A stretch of DNA of 64,000 bases, from the NCBI RefSeq assembly GCF_014467075.1, contig NZ_AP023027.1, forward strand, positions 2,731,501-2,795,500. Direction: 5' to 3'. The position numbers and the translations under genes were made by a program. Shown here piece after piece: positions 42,551-50,782 of this stretch. Under the pieces are notes generated by a model. It saw only the letters and a list, made by a program, of their open reading frames with translations. It ran no database searches and was not told the origin of the DNA. Source of the DNA: Anaerostipes caccae L1-92 (GTDB lineage: Bacteria > Bacillota > Clostridia > Lachnospirales > Lachnospiraceae). Numbering within the stretch: position 1 is the stretch's first letter; every line of letters starts with the position of its first letter.

Positions 42551-43816
42551 CTAGAACATTCCGGAGAAGAAGGAAACAATCTTATGTATGATGTATCCGA
42601 CCCATTCCTGTCCTACACAAAATCCTGATATGGTAGTTCCGGCCTCAAACTTAAATCCTACGCCGGCAGCCATCTGTGTGATCAGCGGTGCCAGGTCTGT
42701 CGCAATCCACAGGCCGATGCAAAGTGTCAGCACCGCAGCAATCAAGGCCCTGAAAGAGTTTCTCTTTGTGCCGATGACAACACCGATCATCCAGTATGGA
42801 AGGGCAGTAAGGTCTGTAAACGGAAGAAATCTGTTTCCCGGAAGAATGATTGCCAGTCCGAGCACGATCGGCACAGTGATGATTCCCATAGTGATAACGT
42901 CCCTGTCTCCCAGAAGCATACAGTAATCCATAGCAATGTTGAACTTTCTTCCCGGAAATCTGGTATTCATAAAGTCTCTGGCTGCATCCGTGAGAGGAGC
43001 AAGGCCTTCCATCATGATGGAGACCATCCTCGGAAGCAGGAACATGGCAGCGGAAAGTCCGACTGCTACGACCAGAGCCGCATCCCATTTATATCCTGCG
43101 AGAAAACTCATGATACCTCCAAGCAAAAATCCCAAAATCATCGGTTCGCCGAAAAAAGAGATGCTTGACGGCAAATTTCCAAGGTTAAAAGAAATTTTGT
43201 TTAAACCGGGGATCTTATCAATGACCCAGTCCACGCCTCTGGCGAATAACAGCTGAAGCGGGAATCCCTGTGTGGAGAAGGTCAGACCGGCCATCTGTTC
43301 TCCTGCAAAGTCGGTGATCACCTGCTCCTGTCTCTCTCCTAAGATCGTATTGACCATCATAAACAATGTACCTACGACAATACCCAGAATGAAGTTCCCT
43401 GTGACAAAGTAAGATACAGTTCCGATCAGAATAAAGTGCCAGTAGTTGAAGATGTCTACATTCAGCGTGTGGGTGATCTTAATTGCCAGGCAGATCACAT
43501 TGACTATAAGGAATGTCACGATGGATGCCAGCACAAAGGTTCCGCTTCCGAAAGCAATGCCCGAAGCCGCAGGCCATCCTACATCCGTGATATCCAGGGC
43601 CAGTCCCCAGTTTGCCTGCATGGCTTTTACAAGGCCTCCAAGATTGTCGCTTACCAGGCTGATTGCAAGACTTATGCCGGTAAATCCGATTCCTACCGTA
43701 AGTCCGGCTCTCAGCGCATTTTTTACCTTCATCCGGAAGACCACTCCCAGAAGAAAGATAACGATCGGCATAATCACAGATGCCCCAAGACCTAAAATCG
43801 TATTGATAACGCCCAT
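42551..43816 (-). CDS. PTS system galactitol-type transporter, EIIC component
   Basis: The 421-residue polytopic protein (about ten membrane segments) is of the GAT (galactitol/PTS-GatC) family: GVINTILGLGASVIMPIVIFLLG, seen as GLGASVIMPI, early, then GWPAASGIAFGSG, LLPRMVSIMMEGLAPLTDAA (in parts LPRMVSIMMEGL) and the LGDRDVITMG segment. It imports and presents a polyol or sugar for phosphorylation by EIIB. The start ATG at 43816 is well spaced from GGAGG. The true substrate cannot be read from the sequence. Confidence 0.88.
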   Translation of the reverse strand: MGVINTILGLGASVIMPIVIFLLGVVFRMKVKNALRAGLTVGIGFTGISLAISLVSDNLGGLVKAMQANWGLALDITDVGWPAASGIAFGSGTFVLASIVTFLIVNVICLAIKITHTLNVDIFNYWHFILIGTVSYFVTGNFILGIVVGTLFMMVNTILGERQEQVITDFAGEQMAGLTFSTQGFPLQLLFARGVDWVIDKIPGLNKISFNLGNLPSSISFFGEPMILGFLLGGIMSFLAGYKWDAALVVAVGLSAAMFLLPRMVSIMMEGLAPLTDAARDFMNTRFPGRKFNIAMDYCMLLGDRDVITMGIITVPIVLGLAIILPGNRFLPFTDLTALPYWMIGVVIGTKRNSFRALIAAVLTLCIGLWIATDLAPLITQMAAGVGFKFEAGTTISGFCVGQEWVGYIIHKIVSFFSGMF

Positions 43817-43838
43817 ATTCAATCCTCCTTTTCATTTG

Positions 43839-44147
43839 TTATGAAATACTTTTTAAATATTCTTCCATTTCATCAAAAAACTGATTTTTCCCAATACCCG
43901 TGAGCAGGGGAACCCCTGACATGACTTTAATCTCACCCACATTTCTCACAGATTCTAAGGAAGTGGTGGAAACAATAATGGTTGGTTTCACGTTGTCGAT
44001 CAATCCTGACATCTCATTTACTCCGCAGGTCCTGACTTCAACATTCACTCCCCGGTCTGCCATCCCCTGCCGGATGGAAGTTGCCACATGAGAGGAAGTT
44101 GCAATTCCGCTGCCGCAGGCAGACAAAACCTTAAATACTTTTGCCAT
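43839..44147 (-). CDS. PTS system galactitol-type, EIIB component
   Basis: The 102-residue cytoplasmic phosphocarrier has the phospho-Cys loop LSACGSGIATSSHVA near residue 11 and the fold expected for the lactose/galactitol IIB group (VSTTSLESV and GVPLLTGIG later). It takes phosphate from EIIA and gives it to the substrate bound to EIIC. Confidence 0.9.
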   Translation of the reverse strand: MAKVFKVLSACGSGIATSSHVATSIRQGMADRGVNVEVRTCGVNEMSGLIDNVKPTIIVSTTSLESVRNVGEIKVMSGVPLLTGIGKNQFFDEMEEYLKSIS

Positions 44148-44171
44148 AATTTTTCTCCCTTCTTTCGATGT

Positions 44172-44648
44172 TTAAGTGTTTATTCCTATTTTTGTATGTT
44201 CTAAAATCTCTGCTATTTTCTCAGGTTCCTGCTCTTTCTCCAGCTGTTCCATCGCCTCCTTATCAGAGAAAATTGATATGATCTTCTGCAGCAGTTCCAG
44301 CTGCTGCTCTGTCTTCTGCAGTACCAGGTTAAAAATAAAACGAACGTCGACTGTGTTCTGATCATTCACCATTTCATGAAATTCTACCGGCCTTCTAAGC
44401 TTGGCAACGGCTATACACGGCTTTATCACGTGGTCAGGCTCCGTATGGGGCAGAGCCACCGCAAACGGTTTGGTACAAAGTCCGGTGGGGAATTTCCGTT
44501 CCCTTTCCAAAAGCATATCCAGATATCCTTCCTCCACATATCCTTCTTTCTTTAAATGTCCTGCCATCTGCCTTAAGGCATCCTGGAAATCCTTTGCATC
44601 GACATCACACAGAATCAGCTTCGGACAAATCAACTCTTTTAAATTCAT
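44172..44648 (-). CDS. PTS system EIIA component (fructose/mannitol/galactitol type)
   Basis: The 158-residue PTS_EIIA_2 domain protein has the phospho-His in VALPHTEPDHV near residue 65 and a normal IIA length. It receives phosphate from HPr. It lies between its regulator and EIIB, 19 and 24 bases apart, in one operon. Confidence 0.9.
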   Translation of the reverse strand: MNLKELICPKLILCDVDAKDFQDALRQMAGHLKKEGYVEEGYLDMLLERERKFPTGLCTKPFAVALPHTEPDHVIKPCIAVAKLRRPVEFHEMVNDQNTVDVRFIFNLVLQKTEQQLELLQKIISIFSDKEAMEQLEKEQEPEKIAEILEHTKIGINT

Positions 44649-44666
44649 ATGCTTTCTTTCCTTTCT

Positions 44667-46625
44667 CTATAAAATCGGAAGTCTGTCTTTAAACTGAGCC
44701 AGGTTTTCGGAACCCAGCAGCTTCCTTACCAGACCCTCATCATCCACCAGGCGCACCGTCAAGTCAAAGAAGCTGTTTAAATACTTCATATCTTCCTTTT
44801 TCACTGCCAGCATAAAGATCAGCTGTGCCTGACCGCTGCCCCATAAAATGGGCTGATTCAGAATGCCCACGCTGATAACCGTCCTCTTTGCACATGCTTC
44901 GATCGGATGAGGCATAGCAATCTTATTTCCAAAGATTGTAGAGGCCACCTGTTCTCTCATCAGCGTCTTTTCCGCGAAATCCTCTCCTGCGAAGTCAAGC
45001 CTTATGAGATGTTCTGACATTGTCCGGATAACTTTTTCCGGCGTCTCAGCCTTTAGATTATAAAAAAACAGTTCTCTGTGAAAATAATCTTTAATGCTCC
45101 TCGGAAGCTGGTCATACATCAATTCTTTACGCATCTGCAGAAGCCATTTATTGATCTCCCTCTGATCTTTTTCGTTCAGCAGAGGCGAAATCTGTATTTT
45201 CGGTACCTGAAAGTTTTTCAGTACCTGTTTTGATTCTGTGGTAATCAGAAAAGTAGGTTTTAATTTTTCTATCTCATTGACTGCATAGATAGAGAAAGGA
45301 CCTTCAATATTGCAGATGTCACCGTAAATCGCCTTCAGTCTTGTAGTCAAAAGCCTGCTTGTCCCATAATTCATTCCTGTGACGACTGCAATCGTAAAAT
45401 CTTTCGGAGATTTTTTTCTCTCCATCCTCTCCACCGCACTTCCCAGATAAGTGGCCACATATCCCAGTTCATTTTCATTCAGCCTCACTCCGAACACATC
45501 GTAAAACCGTTCGTATAGAAACAGAGACATATCAAACACAAAGGGATATTCTGTCTTTAAAAGCATCAGCACCGGATTGGTGCTCTCCGGCTCCATCCTG
45601 ATCCTTTTTAATGTATACCGGATGTGGGTCACAAGCCCTGCCTTCAGCTCCTGATCATCCGTAAGATCCAGATGAAATTTGTTTTTAATGTCATTTAAGA
45701 GTTCATTGACCACAAATTCATAGTGGGACTGCTCGGGTATCGGCGCCGGCCTGACCTCTGCTTCACTTCCGATCAGCCGAAACAGAGAAAGCTGAACCGC
45801 CAGATCCACCAGTTCTTCCTCATTTAATTCTGTGGAGAATTCTTCTCTGACTTTCCCTGAAATGGTCTCCGCAAGTGTCCAGTTGATATCCTCTGATGTC
45901 AGAATATCTTTTGTTTTATTCTTATATTCATACCCCATATGGACTCTTGTAAGTTTAATCGACAGATAAATAACCAAATGAAGGATATCCTCCGCTGTCA
46001 TGGAAATTTCATTGTCCGCCAGTGCATTCAGCACGCAGTTCATCATTTTTTCCGGTATGTCAGCCCCAAAATAATCGTCATAATTCTCAATCATCAGATA
46101 ATCCGGGTCCGTCCGGTCTACCATCAGTTCCTTCAGAAGAAATCTTCTCGTCTCTTCCTCCCCGTAAGTCCATATCTTTCTCCCGTTCCTCTTAACATAC
46201 ATTGGTGTCGTGCGGCTCTCCAGCATAGCTTTGATCTTAAAAATCCCGCTTTCCAGGGTCGTCCGGCTGACGAACATTTCTTCCTCCAGCTCATCCACAT
46301 CCTCCGGTTTCTCTTCATCCGCCTGAAGAAGTCTGATCCCAAGGGCACGCATCCGCTCCTGCGGTGTCAAAGGCACATCCATACCATCCCACAGCAAAGA
46401 TTCCAGCTCCCCCTGCCTCTCTCCCCGCAGCCGGTAGCCCTCCTGTCTGGAAGATTCTATATAACAGCCCACGGTTTTCAGCCAGACATTAATTGCTGCA
46501 ATATCCGCCCGGATGGTTCTCGGAGTCACCGCCATCTCCTCAGCAAGTTCCTTCCCTTTTACCCAGCCGTCCAAAGACATTAGCTTTTTTAATATCTTCT
46601 TTTGCCTTGTCGGCAGTCCTATCAT
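44667..46625 (-). CDS. PRD-containing transcriptional regulator with EIIB-like and EIIA domains (MtlR/BglG-type activator)
   Basis: The 652-residue protein has an N-terminal helix-turn-helix (VKGKELAEEMAVTPRTIRAD) and a second DNA-binding segment, two PTS regulation domains (about 190-400), an EIIB-like domain (about 405-495) and an EIIA domain (about 505-650, His in AMPHPIEA). The EIIB-like loop reads VTGMNYGTSRLL, so the usual phospho-Cys is replaced. It probably activates the PTS genes in response to phosphorylation state. The ATG at 46625 is nine bases from AGAGG; a GTG three codons earlier is too close. Confidence 0.88.
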   Translation of the reverse strand: MIGLPTRQKKILKKLMSLDGWVKGKELAEEMAVTPRTIRADIAAINVWLKTVGCYIESSRQEGYRLRGERQGELESLLWDGMDVPLTPQERMRALGIRLLQADEEKPEDVDELEEEMFVSRTTLESGIFKIKAMLESRTTPMYVKRNGRKIWTYGEEETRRFLLKELMVDRTDPDYLMIENYDDYFGADIPEKMMNCVLNALADNEISMTAEDILHLVIYLSIKLTRVHMGYEYKNKTKDILTSEDINWTLAETISGKVREEFSTELNEEELVDLAVQLSLFRLIGSEAEVRPAPIPEQSHYEFVVNELLNDIKNKFHLDLTDDQELKAGLVTHIRYTLKRIRMEPESTNPVLMLLKTEYPFVFDMSLFLYERFYDVFGVRLNENELGYVATYLGSAVERMERKKSPKDFTIAVVTGMNYGTSRLLTTRLKAIYGDICNIEGPFSIYAVNEIEKLKPTFLITTESKQVLKNFQVPKIQISPLLNEKDQREINKWLLQMRKELMYDQLPRSIKDYFHRELFFYNLKAETPEKVIRTMSEHLIRLDFAGEDFAEKTLMREQVASTIFGNKIAMPHPIEACAKRTVISVGILNQPILWGSGQAQLIFMLAVKKEDMKYLNSFFDLTVRLVDDEGLVRKLLGSENLAQFKDRLPIL

Positions 46626-46720
46626 TGCTATCACCCTCTCATTACTGTTTTTTTTATCTTATCACCTCAGTTCCGCTCATCCTTCAGGTATTTTTTTCCA
46701 CTCTTAATAAATTGTCTCTC

Positions 46721-47368
46721 TTATTCTAATCCAAGCTTCTTTACTGCCCGGTCATGCATGATCTTATAGCCCGATTCCGGTAAAGGCTTCATTTTTCCTG
46801 CCGCATAGGTGTAATATGCTATCTGTGAATTTTCCTCTACATATTCTGCAATGCTCATCGCCTGGGAGACATTTCTTCCCGCAGCGATCAGACCGTGATT
46901 TTCCAGTAAACACACTACATTGTGATCACCCATAGCCTTCACTGCCTCTTCTGCGATCTCCTGCGACCCCGGTATTTCAAACGGTGCCACTTTTACCGGA
47001 GAATACGGTGCAGAAGCAGCGGCCACCGCCGGAAGCTCTTCCACCAGAATCGACATGGCGGTGGCAAAAGGAGAATGTGTATGTACGACCGCTTCCATCT
47101 TTACTTTATTCAGAAAAATCAGGCGGTGCATCGGTGCTTCTGTGGACGGTTTGCATTTTCCCTCTGTCCATTCCCCTGTGGCAAGATCGATCACCGGCAC
47201 CATATCCGGTGTGATCTCCTCATATGGTATCCCGCTGGGTGTAATCACCATGACCCCCTCTTCTCTGCAGGCGATCGAAACATTTCCCGAAGTCCCATGG
47301 ATCAGCTTCTTGTCACTGCACTCGATAGCAGCTTGAATGACCTGTTCTTTGGCTCTCTCTTTTTCCAT
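46721..47368 (-). CDS. Class II aldolase/adducin family protein (L-fuculose-phosphate aldolase-like)
   Basis: The 215-residue zinc aldolase-fold protein has IHGTSGNVS, TEAPMHRLIF with the catalytic Glu region, zinc ligands in VVHTHSPFATA and a third His in LLENHGLIAAG. Relatives cleave fuculose-1-phosphate, ribulose-5-phosphate (epimerase) or related sugar phosphates to DHAP and an aldehyde. It precedes the regulator gene and follows the second zinc dehydrogenase, implying a second cleavage activity in the locus. Confidence 0.87.
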   Translation of the reverse strand: MEKERAKEQVIQAAIECSDKKLIHGTSGNVSIACREEGVMVITPSGIPYEEITPDMVPVIDLATGEWTEGKCKPSTEAPMHRLIFLNKVKMEAVVHTHSPFATAMSILVEELPAVAAASAPYSPVKVAPFEIPGSQEIAEEAVKAMGDHNVVCLLENHGLIAAGRNVSQAMSIAEYVEENSQIAYYTYAAGKMKPLPESGYKIMHDRAVKKLGLE

Positions 47369-47400
47369 AGTTTCCTCCTTGAATTCACAATTTTTTATCT

Positions 47401-48435
47401 CTATAAGTCACAGCGTATTTCATTTTTGATGACTTCTCCTCCCGCATGGGAGTTCAGCGCATCCAGACACTGTTCCAGGGGATATGTATCATTTACAAAA
47501 AGATCCTCGCTAATAATCCCTCTTTCAATGAGTCTGAATGCCTGTTCCTCAAGCTTCGGTGTCGTATGGTAGACTCCCTTCACTGTCAGCTGGGAGTAAT
47601 GAAGAAGTGTCGTGTCCACCGTGATCCGGCTTCCTCCCCTGCATCCTCCGAATTCAAGGACAGTCCCGGCTTTTCTGACCATGTAAAGATTTTTTTCCCA
47701 AACCTCGGGGACCCCGGTAGCATCGATCGCTATATCAACACCTCTTCCGCAAGGAGTCAGCCCTTTGACAGCCTCCACTACATCCTCTGTTTCAGAAATG
47801 TCAATAGTAACGTCAGCACCCAGTTCCCTGGCCACCCCAAGGCGTTTTGCATTTTTATCTGTGCTGATAACATAAGCACCCCGGAGTTTTGCAAGCTTTG
47901 TCATCATAAGCCCCAGAGGACCCGCCCCGTTGATCACTACAGTATCCATCAGCTGAATATCTGCATCTGTGATTCCATGGACCGCACTGCCCAGCGGTTC
48001 CAGTAGCGCAGCAGAACGGAAGGAAATATGGTCCGGAATATGAAACACATTCTCTCTCACGATGGCCGCAGGAAGAAGCCGGTACTCCGCCCAGGCACTC
48101 TTTACCATGGTCAGATCCTCACACATGCTGTGTTCCCCGATCTTACAGTAATAACATTTATTGCACGGAGCAGAATTGTGAGGTGCGATCCTGTCTCCCA
48201 CTTTGAATCCGGTTACTCCCTCCCCAACTTTGGCAACAACTCCGGCACTCTCGTGTCCAAAAATCAGTTTCTGCCCTTCTTTGAATTTCGGATACCCTCT
48301 TTTGTACTGCTTCAAGTCCGTTCCGCAGGTCAGCGCCGAAATATTCTTCATCAAAATTTCCCCCGGTCCCGGCTCAGGGGTTTCCACGTCTTCCATTCTC
48401 AAATCATTTGGTGCATAATAGACAGCCGCTCTCAT
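47401..48435 (-). CDS. Zinc-dependent polyol/sugar dehydrogenase (second in the locus)
   Basis: The 344-residue MDR enzyme begins MRAAVYYAPNDLRMEDVE and has FGHESAGVVAKVGEGV, structural zinc CNKCYYCKIGEHSMC and the nucleotide site VVINGAGPLGLMMTKLA, resembling sorbitol and threonine dehydrogenases. I use the ATG at 48435 (GGAGGAG six bases upstream). It appears to be the first gene of the catabolic operon and is 32 bases from the aldolase. Confidence 0.88.
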   Translation of the reverse strand: MRAAVYYAPNDLRMEDVETPEPGPGEILMKNISALTCGTDLKQYKRGYPKFKEGQKLIFGHESAGVVAKVGEGVTGFKVGDRIAPHNSAPCNKCYYCKIGEHSMCEDLTMVKSAWAEYRLLPAAIVRENVFHIPDHISFRSAALLEPLGSAVHGITDADIQLMDTVVINGAGPLGLMMTKLAKLRGAYVISTDKNAKRLGVARELGADVTIDISETEDVVEAVKGLTPCGRGVDIAIDATGVPEVWEKNLYMVRKAGTVLEFGGCRGGSRITVDTTLLHYSQLTVKGVYHTTPKLEEQAFRLIERGIISEDLFVNDTYPLEQCLDALNSHAGGEVIKNEIRCDL

Positions 48436-48482
48436 ATGTTTCTCCTCCTTTTTTACTGTATGGTTCCTCTTATCTTGTCTCA

Positions 48483-48512
48483 AGAATACCATGCCCCTTT
48501 CTTTCCACTCAA
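48483..48512 (-). promoter_or_regulatory. Candidate promoter of the catabolic operon
   Basis: TTGAGT (48507-48512), 18 bases and an extended -10 (TGG before TATTCT, 48483-48488) lie upstream of the first dehydrogenase. The gap between the terminator of the polymer operon and this gene holds no gene. Confidence 0.5.
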
Positions 48513-48576
48513 CCAGACTATTTCCCATCGGATAGGAAAGAGCAAAAACAAAGTCTTGCCTATGAAACAAAAGAAA

Positions 48577-48616
48577 AAAGCTGATCCTCCGTTTTGTCTA
48601 CGGAGAATCAGCTTTT
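48577..48616 (-). terminator. Terminator of the surface-polymer operon
   Basis: On the minus strand AAAAGCTGATTCTCCG pairs with CGGAGGATCAGCTTTT (one mismatch) and is followed by TTCTTTTG. It lies just after the last polymer gene. Confidence 0.82.
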
Positions 48617-48661
48617 CGCTGTCTCTTTTTCTGCATATGAAATTTTCAGCCTGCGTATCAT

Positions 48662-49828
48662 CTACAAAAGCTGCATCTTCTCAAGAAGCGCCCTGCCCAC
48701 TTCTCTCTGTCCTCTTTTACAATAAAAAAGATCCCTGACTTTTTTTCTGTCTGCTTTAAAATCATCAGTTCCCGAGACGATCTGCCGCATGCCTTCCATT
48801 AATTCATCGAAGGTCCCGGCCTTGATCCCCGGTGTCACTTCATCATAAGGAAAATACATCTCCCTGTCCTTTTCAATATAGCTGTCATAATCAAAATCAT
48901 AGAAAATAACCGGGCGGTCCAGCAGCAGATAGTCAATATATGTGCTGGAGTAATCGGTGATCAGTATATCCGTTTCTATCAGCAGCTCCTGAATATCCAG
49001 CGAATCCTTTGTCATATCCACAATATTGGAATAATCCGAAAGATCTGCCTCCTCATGAATATGATAAAAATGTCTGCGAATGATAAACAGGATCTGATGA
49101 TCCCGGCAGAATTCATCCAGCTTTTTTAAATCAAAATGCTCCCTTAAAGGAAACGGAATCTTTCCTTCCTGCCGGTGTGTAGGCGCGTACAGAATCACGT
49201 TTTGACCTTCAAGCCGCTTCCTCAGTTTTTCATTCACCGGAAAAAGATGTTTATCGTCGTAGAAAAAATCATTCCTGGGCTGTCCATAAGTAAGGATCTG
49301 CTCCGCCGGACGGCGGAACGCACTCTTATAAATCTCGGAAAAAGTCCGGCTCGTAGCCACCACATACTCTCTTCCCAGAGGAAACTGCTGAATCTTACGC
49401 CGGATCTTCTGTCCCCTGCTGTCCCAGTCTTTTCCCTTGGTATCATCATATCCAATCTTCTTAAGCGGAACTCCATGCCAGACATTCAAAAATACGGCTC
49501 TTCCGAGAAATGCATGATTCAGATCACTGATTCCATTGCACATCACCGCATATTTCGCCCTGAGCTGACAGAGAATCCCCTTCCGTTCAGAAAACAGGTA
49601 AGCCTCATAACCTAACTCTCTCACTTCCCTGACAACACGTGGATTTTTCGTGATCCAGACCGGCCGGATTCCGTCCATCTGATTTGCCTCAATAAACAGA
49701 TATTTAGGATTGTCGGCAAACTGCTGTCCGAGCCATGCGCCGAATACCCAAACCTTTCTGCTCCTGGGCCAGAGACACGACAAGTACATCACAATATATT
49801 TCAGTATAAGCTTCATACCACTTTTCAT
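48662..49828 (-). CDS. CDP-glycerol glycerophosphotransferase family protein (TagB/TagF type)
   Basis: The 388-residue protein has a hydrophobic N-terminus and a TagF-like GT-B domain: FLNVWHGVPLKKIGYDD, GQPRNDFFY, VILYAPTHRQEG and LITDYSSTYIDYLLLDRPVIFY. Such enzymes add glycerol-phosphate units from CDP-glycerol to a lipid-linked chain at the inner membrane face. It is the last gene of the polymer operon, 6 bases after the family 2 glycosyltransferase. Confidence 0.86.
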   Translation of the reverse strand: MKSGMKLILKYIVMYLSCLWPRSRKVWVFGAWLGQQFADNPKYLFIEANQMDGIRPVWITKNPRVVREVRELGYEAYLFSERKGILCQLRAKYAVMCNGISDLNHAFLGRAVFLNVWHGVPLKKIGYDDTKGKDWDSRGQKIRRKIQQFPLGREYVVATSRTFSEIYKSAFRRPAEQILTYGQPRNDFFYDDKHLFPVNEKLRKRLEGQNVILYAPTHRQEGKIPFPLREHFDLKKLDEFCRDHQILFIIRRHFYHIHEEADLSDYSNIVDMTKDSLDIQELLIETDILITDYSSTYIDYLLLDRPVIFYDFDYDSYIEKDREMYFPYDEVTPGIKAGTFDELMEGMRQIVSGTDDFKADRKKVRDLFYCKRGQREVGRALLEKMQLL

Positions 49829-49834
49829 CTCACC

Positions 49835-50770
49835 CTAACCCCACAGCCACTGCATCAGCTTACGGATATTTCCTTCTTTCAGAACCTGATGATTCCGGTA
49901 GAAGAAAAGTCTGCGCATCTTTCCTTTATAATATAGATTTCCATAAGTCTTCAGAAGATTATATTCATCCAGGCCTTCGATCTCTTCCCCATAGGTTTCT
50001 ACAAATCCCTGGATCTGCTCCATAGATTTGATCATCTGTTTCCGGTAAGACTCTTTGCCCTCTTTGAGTCTCTGCATTAAAAACACGGGATTCTTTGAAT
50101 TCTTCGCTCCCACGGAATTATTTCCATGCTGCCTGTAATACATAGTCGGTTCATTGACAAAACCAATCCTTCCGAAAATCTTGGCGACAAGAGCCGCCCA
50201 GTAATCGTGCATCAGTATTTTACCCATAGGAAGCGGCTGCAGGAAATACTTCTGAAGTGCCCGGTTGATCATTGCCGTGCATCCGGTCACAGAATTCTGT
50301 ACGATCAGCTGATTTAATGCAATTCTTTTGGGCAGGTTTGCATACTGGAAGAAGGATTCTGCGATCATCTCCAGATTTTCGTCCACCACTGAAAGATCCG
50401 TGTGTACGAGGATCGGTGTATCTTTCCCATACCGTTCCTCCATGGCCTCCATCTTCTTCATCGTCTCATAAATTTTATCCCGTTTCCACACATCATCCTG
50501 GTCACAGAACATAAAATACGGTCCGTGTGCATTTCTCAGAAGATTAATAAAATTGTTCCTGGCACTTCCTGTGGCAGGCTCGTTCTTTATGATTTTCACC
50601 TGGTCCGGATAGCGTGTTCTAAAATCCTCCAAGATGCCCAGAGTCCCGTCACAGGACCCGTCGTCTCCTGTGACAAGCCTCCAGTTTCCATATGTCTGGG
50701 AAGCAATGGATTCTAATTGAGCCTTCAAATAATCCTCTCCATTATATGTTGCTAACAGAATTGTAACCAT
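49835..50770 (-). CDS. Family 2 glycosyltransferase (rhamnosyltransferase-like)
   Basis: The 311-residue GT-A enzyme starts with VTILLATYNGEDYLKAQLES, has GDDGSCDGTLGIL and the metal-binding FCDQDDVWKRDKI, then MHDYWAALVA. The motif set resembles dTDP-rhamnosyl or related transferases of capsule clusters. It probably adds a sugar to the polymer built here. The acceptor and donor are not determined. Confidence 0.87.
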   Translation of the reverse strand: MVTILLATYNGEDYLKAQLESIASQTYGNWRLVTGDDGSCDGTLGILEDFRTRYPDQVKIIKNEPATGSARNNFINLLRNAHGPYFMFCDQDDVWKRDKIYETMKKMEAMEERYGKDTPILVHTDLSVVDENLEMIAESFFQYANLPKRIALNQLIVQNSVTGCTAMINRALQKYFLQPLPMGKILMHDYWAALVAKIFGRIGFVNEPTMYYRQHGNNSVGAKNSKNPVFLMQRLKEGKESYRKQMIKSMEQIQGFVETYGEEIEGLDEYNLLKTYGNLYYKGKMRRLFFYRNHQVLKEGNIRKLMQWLWG

Positions 50771-50782
50771 AGCCCTACCCTC

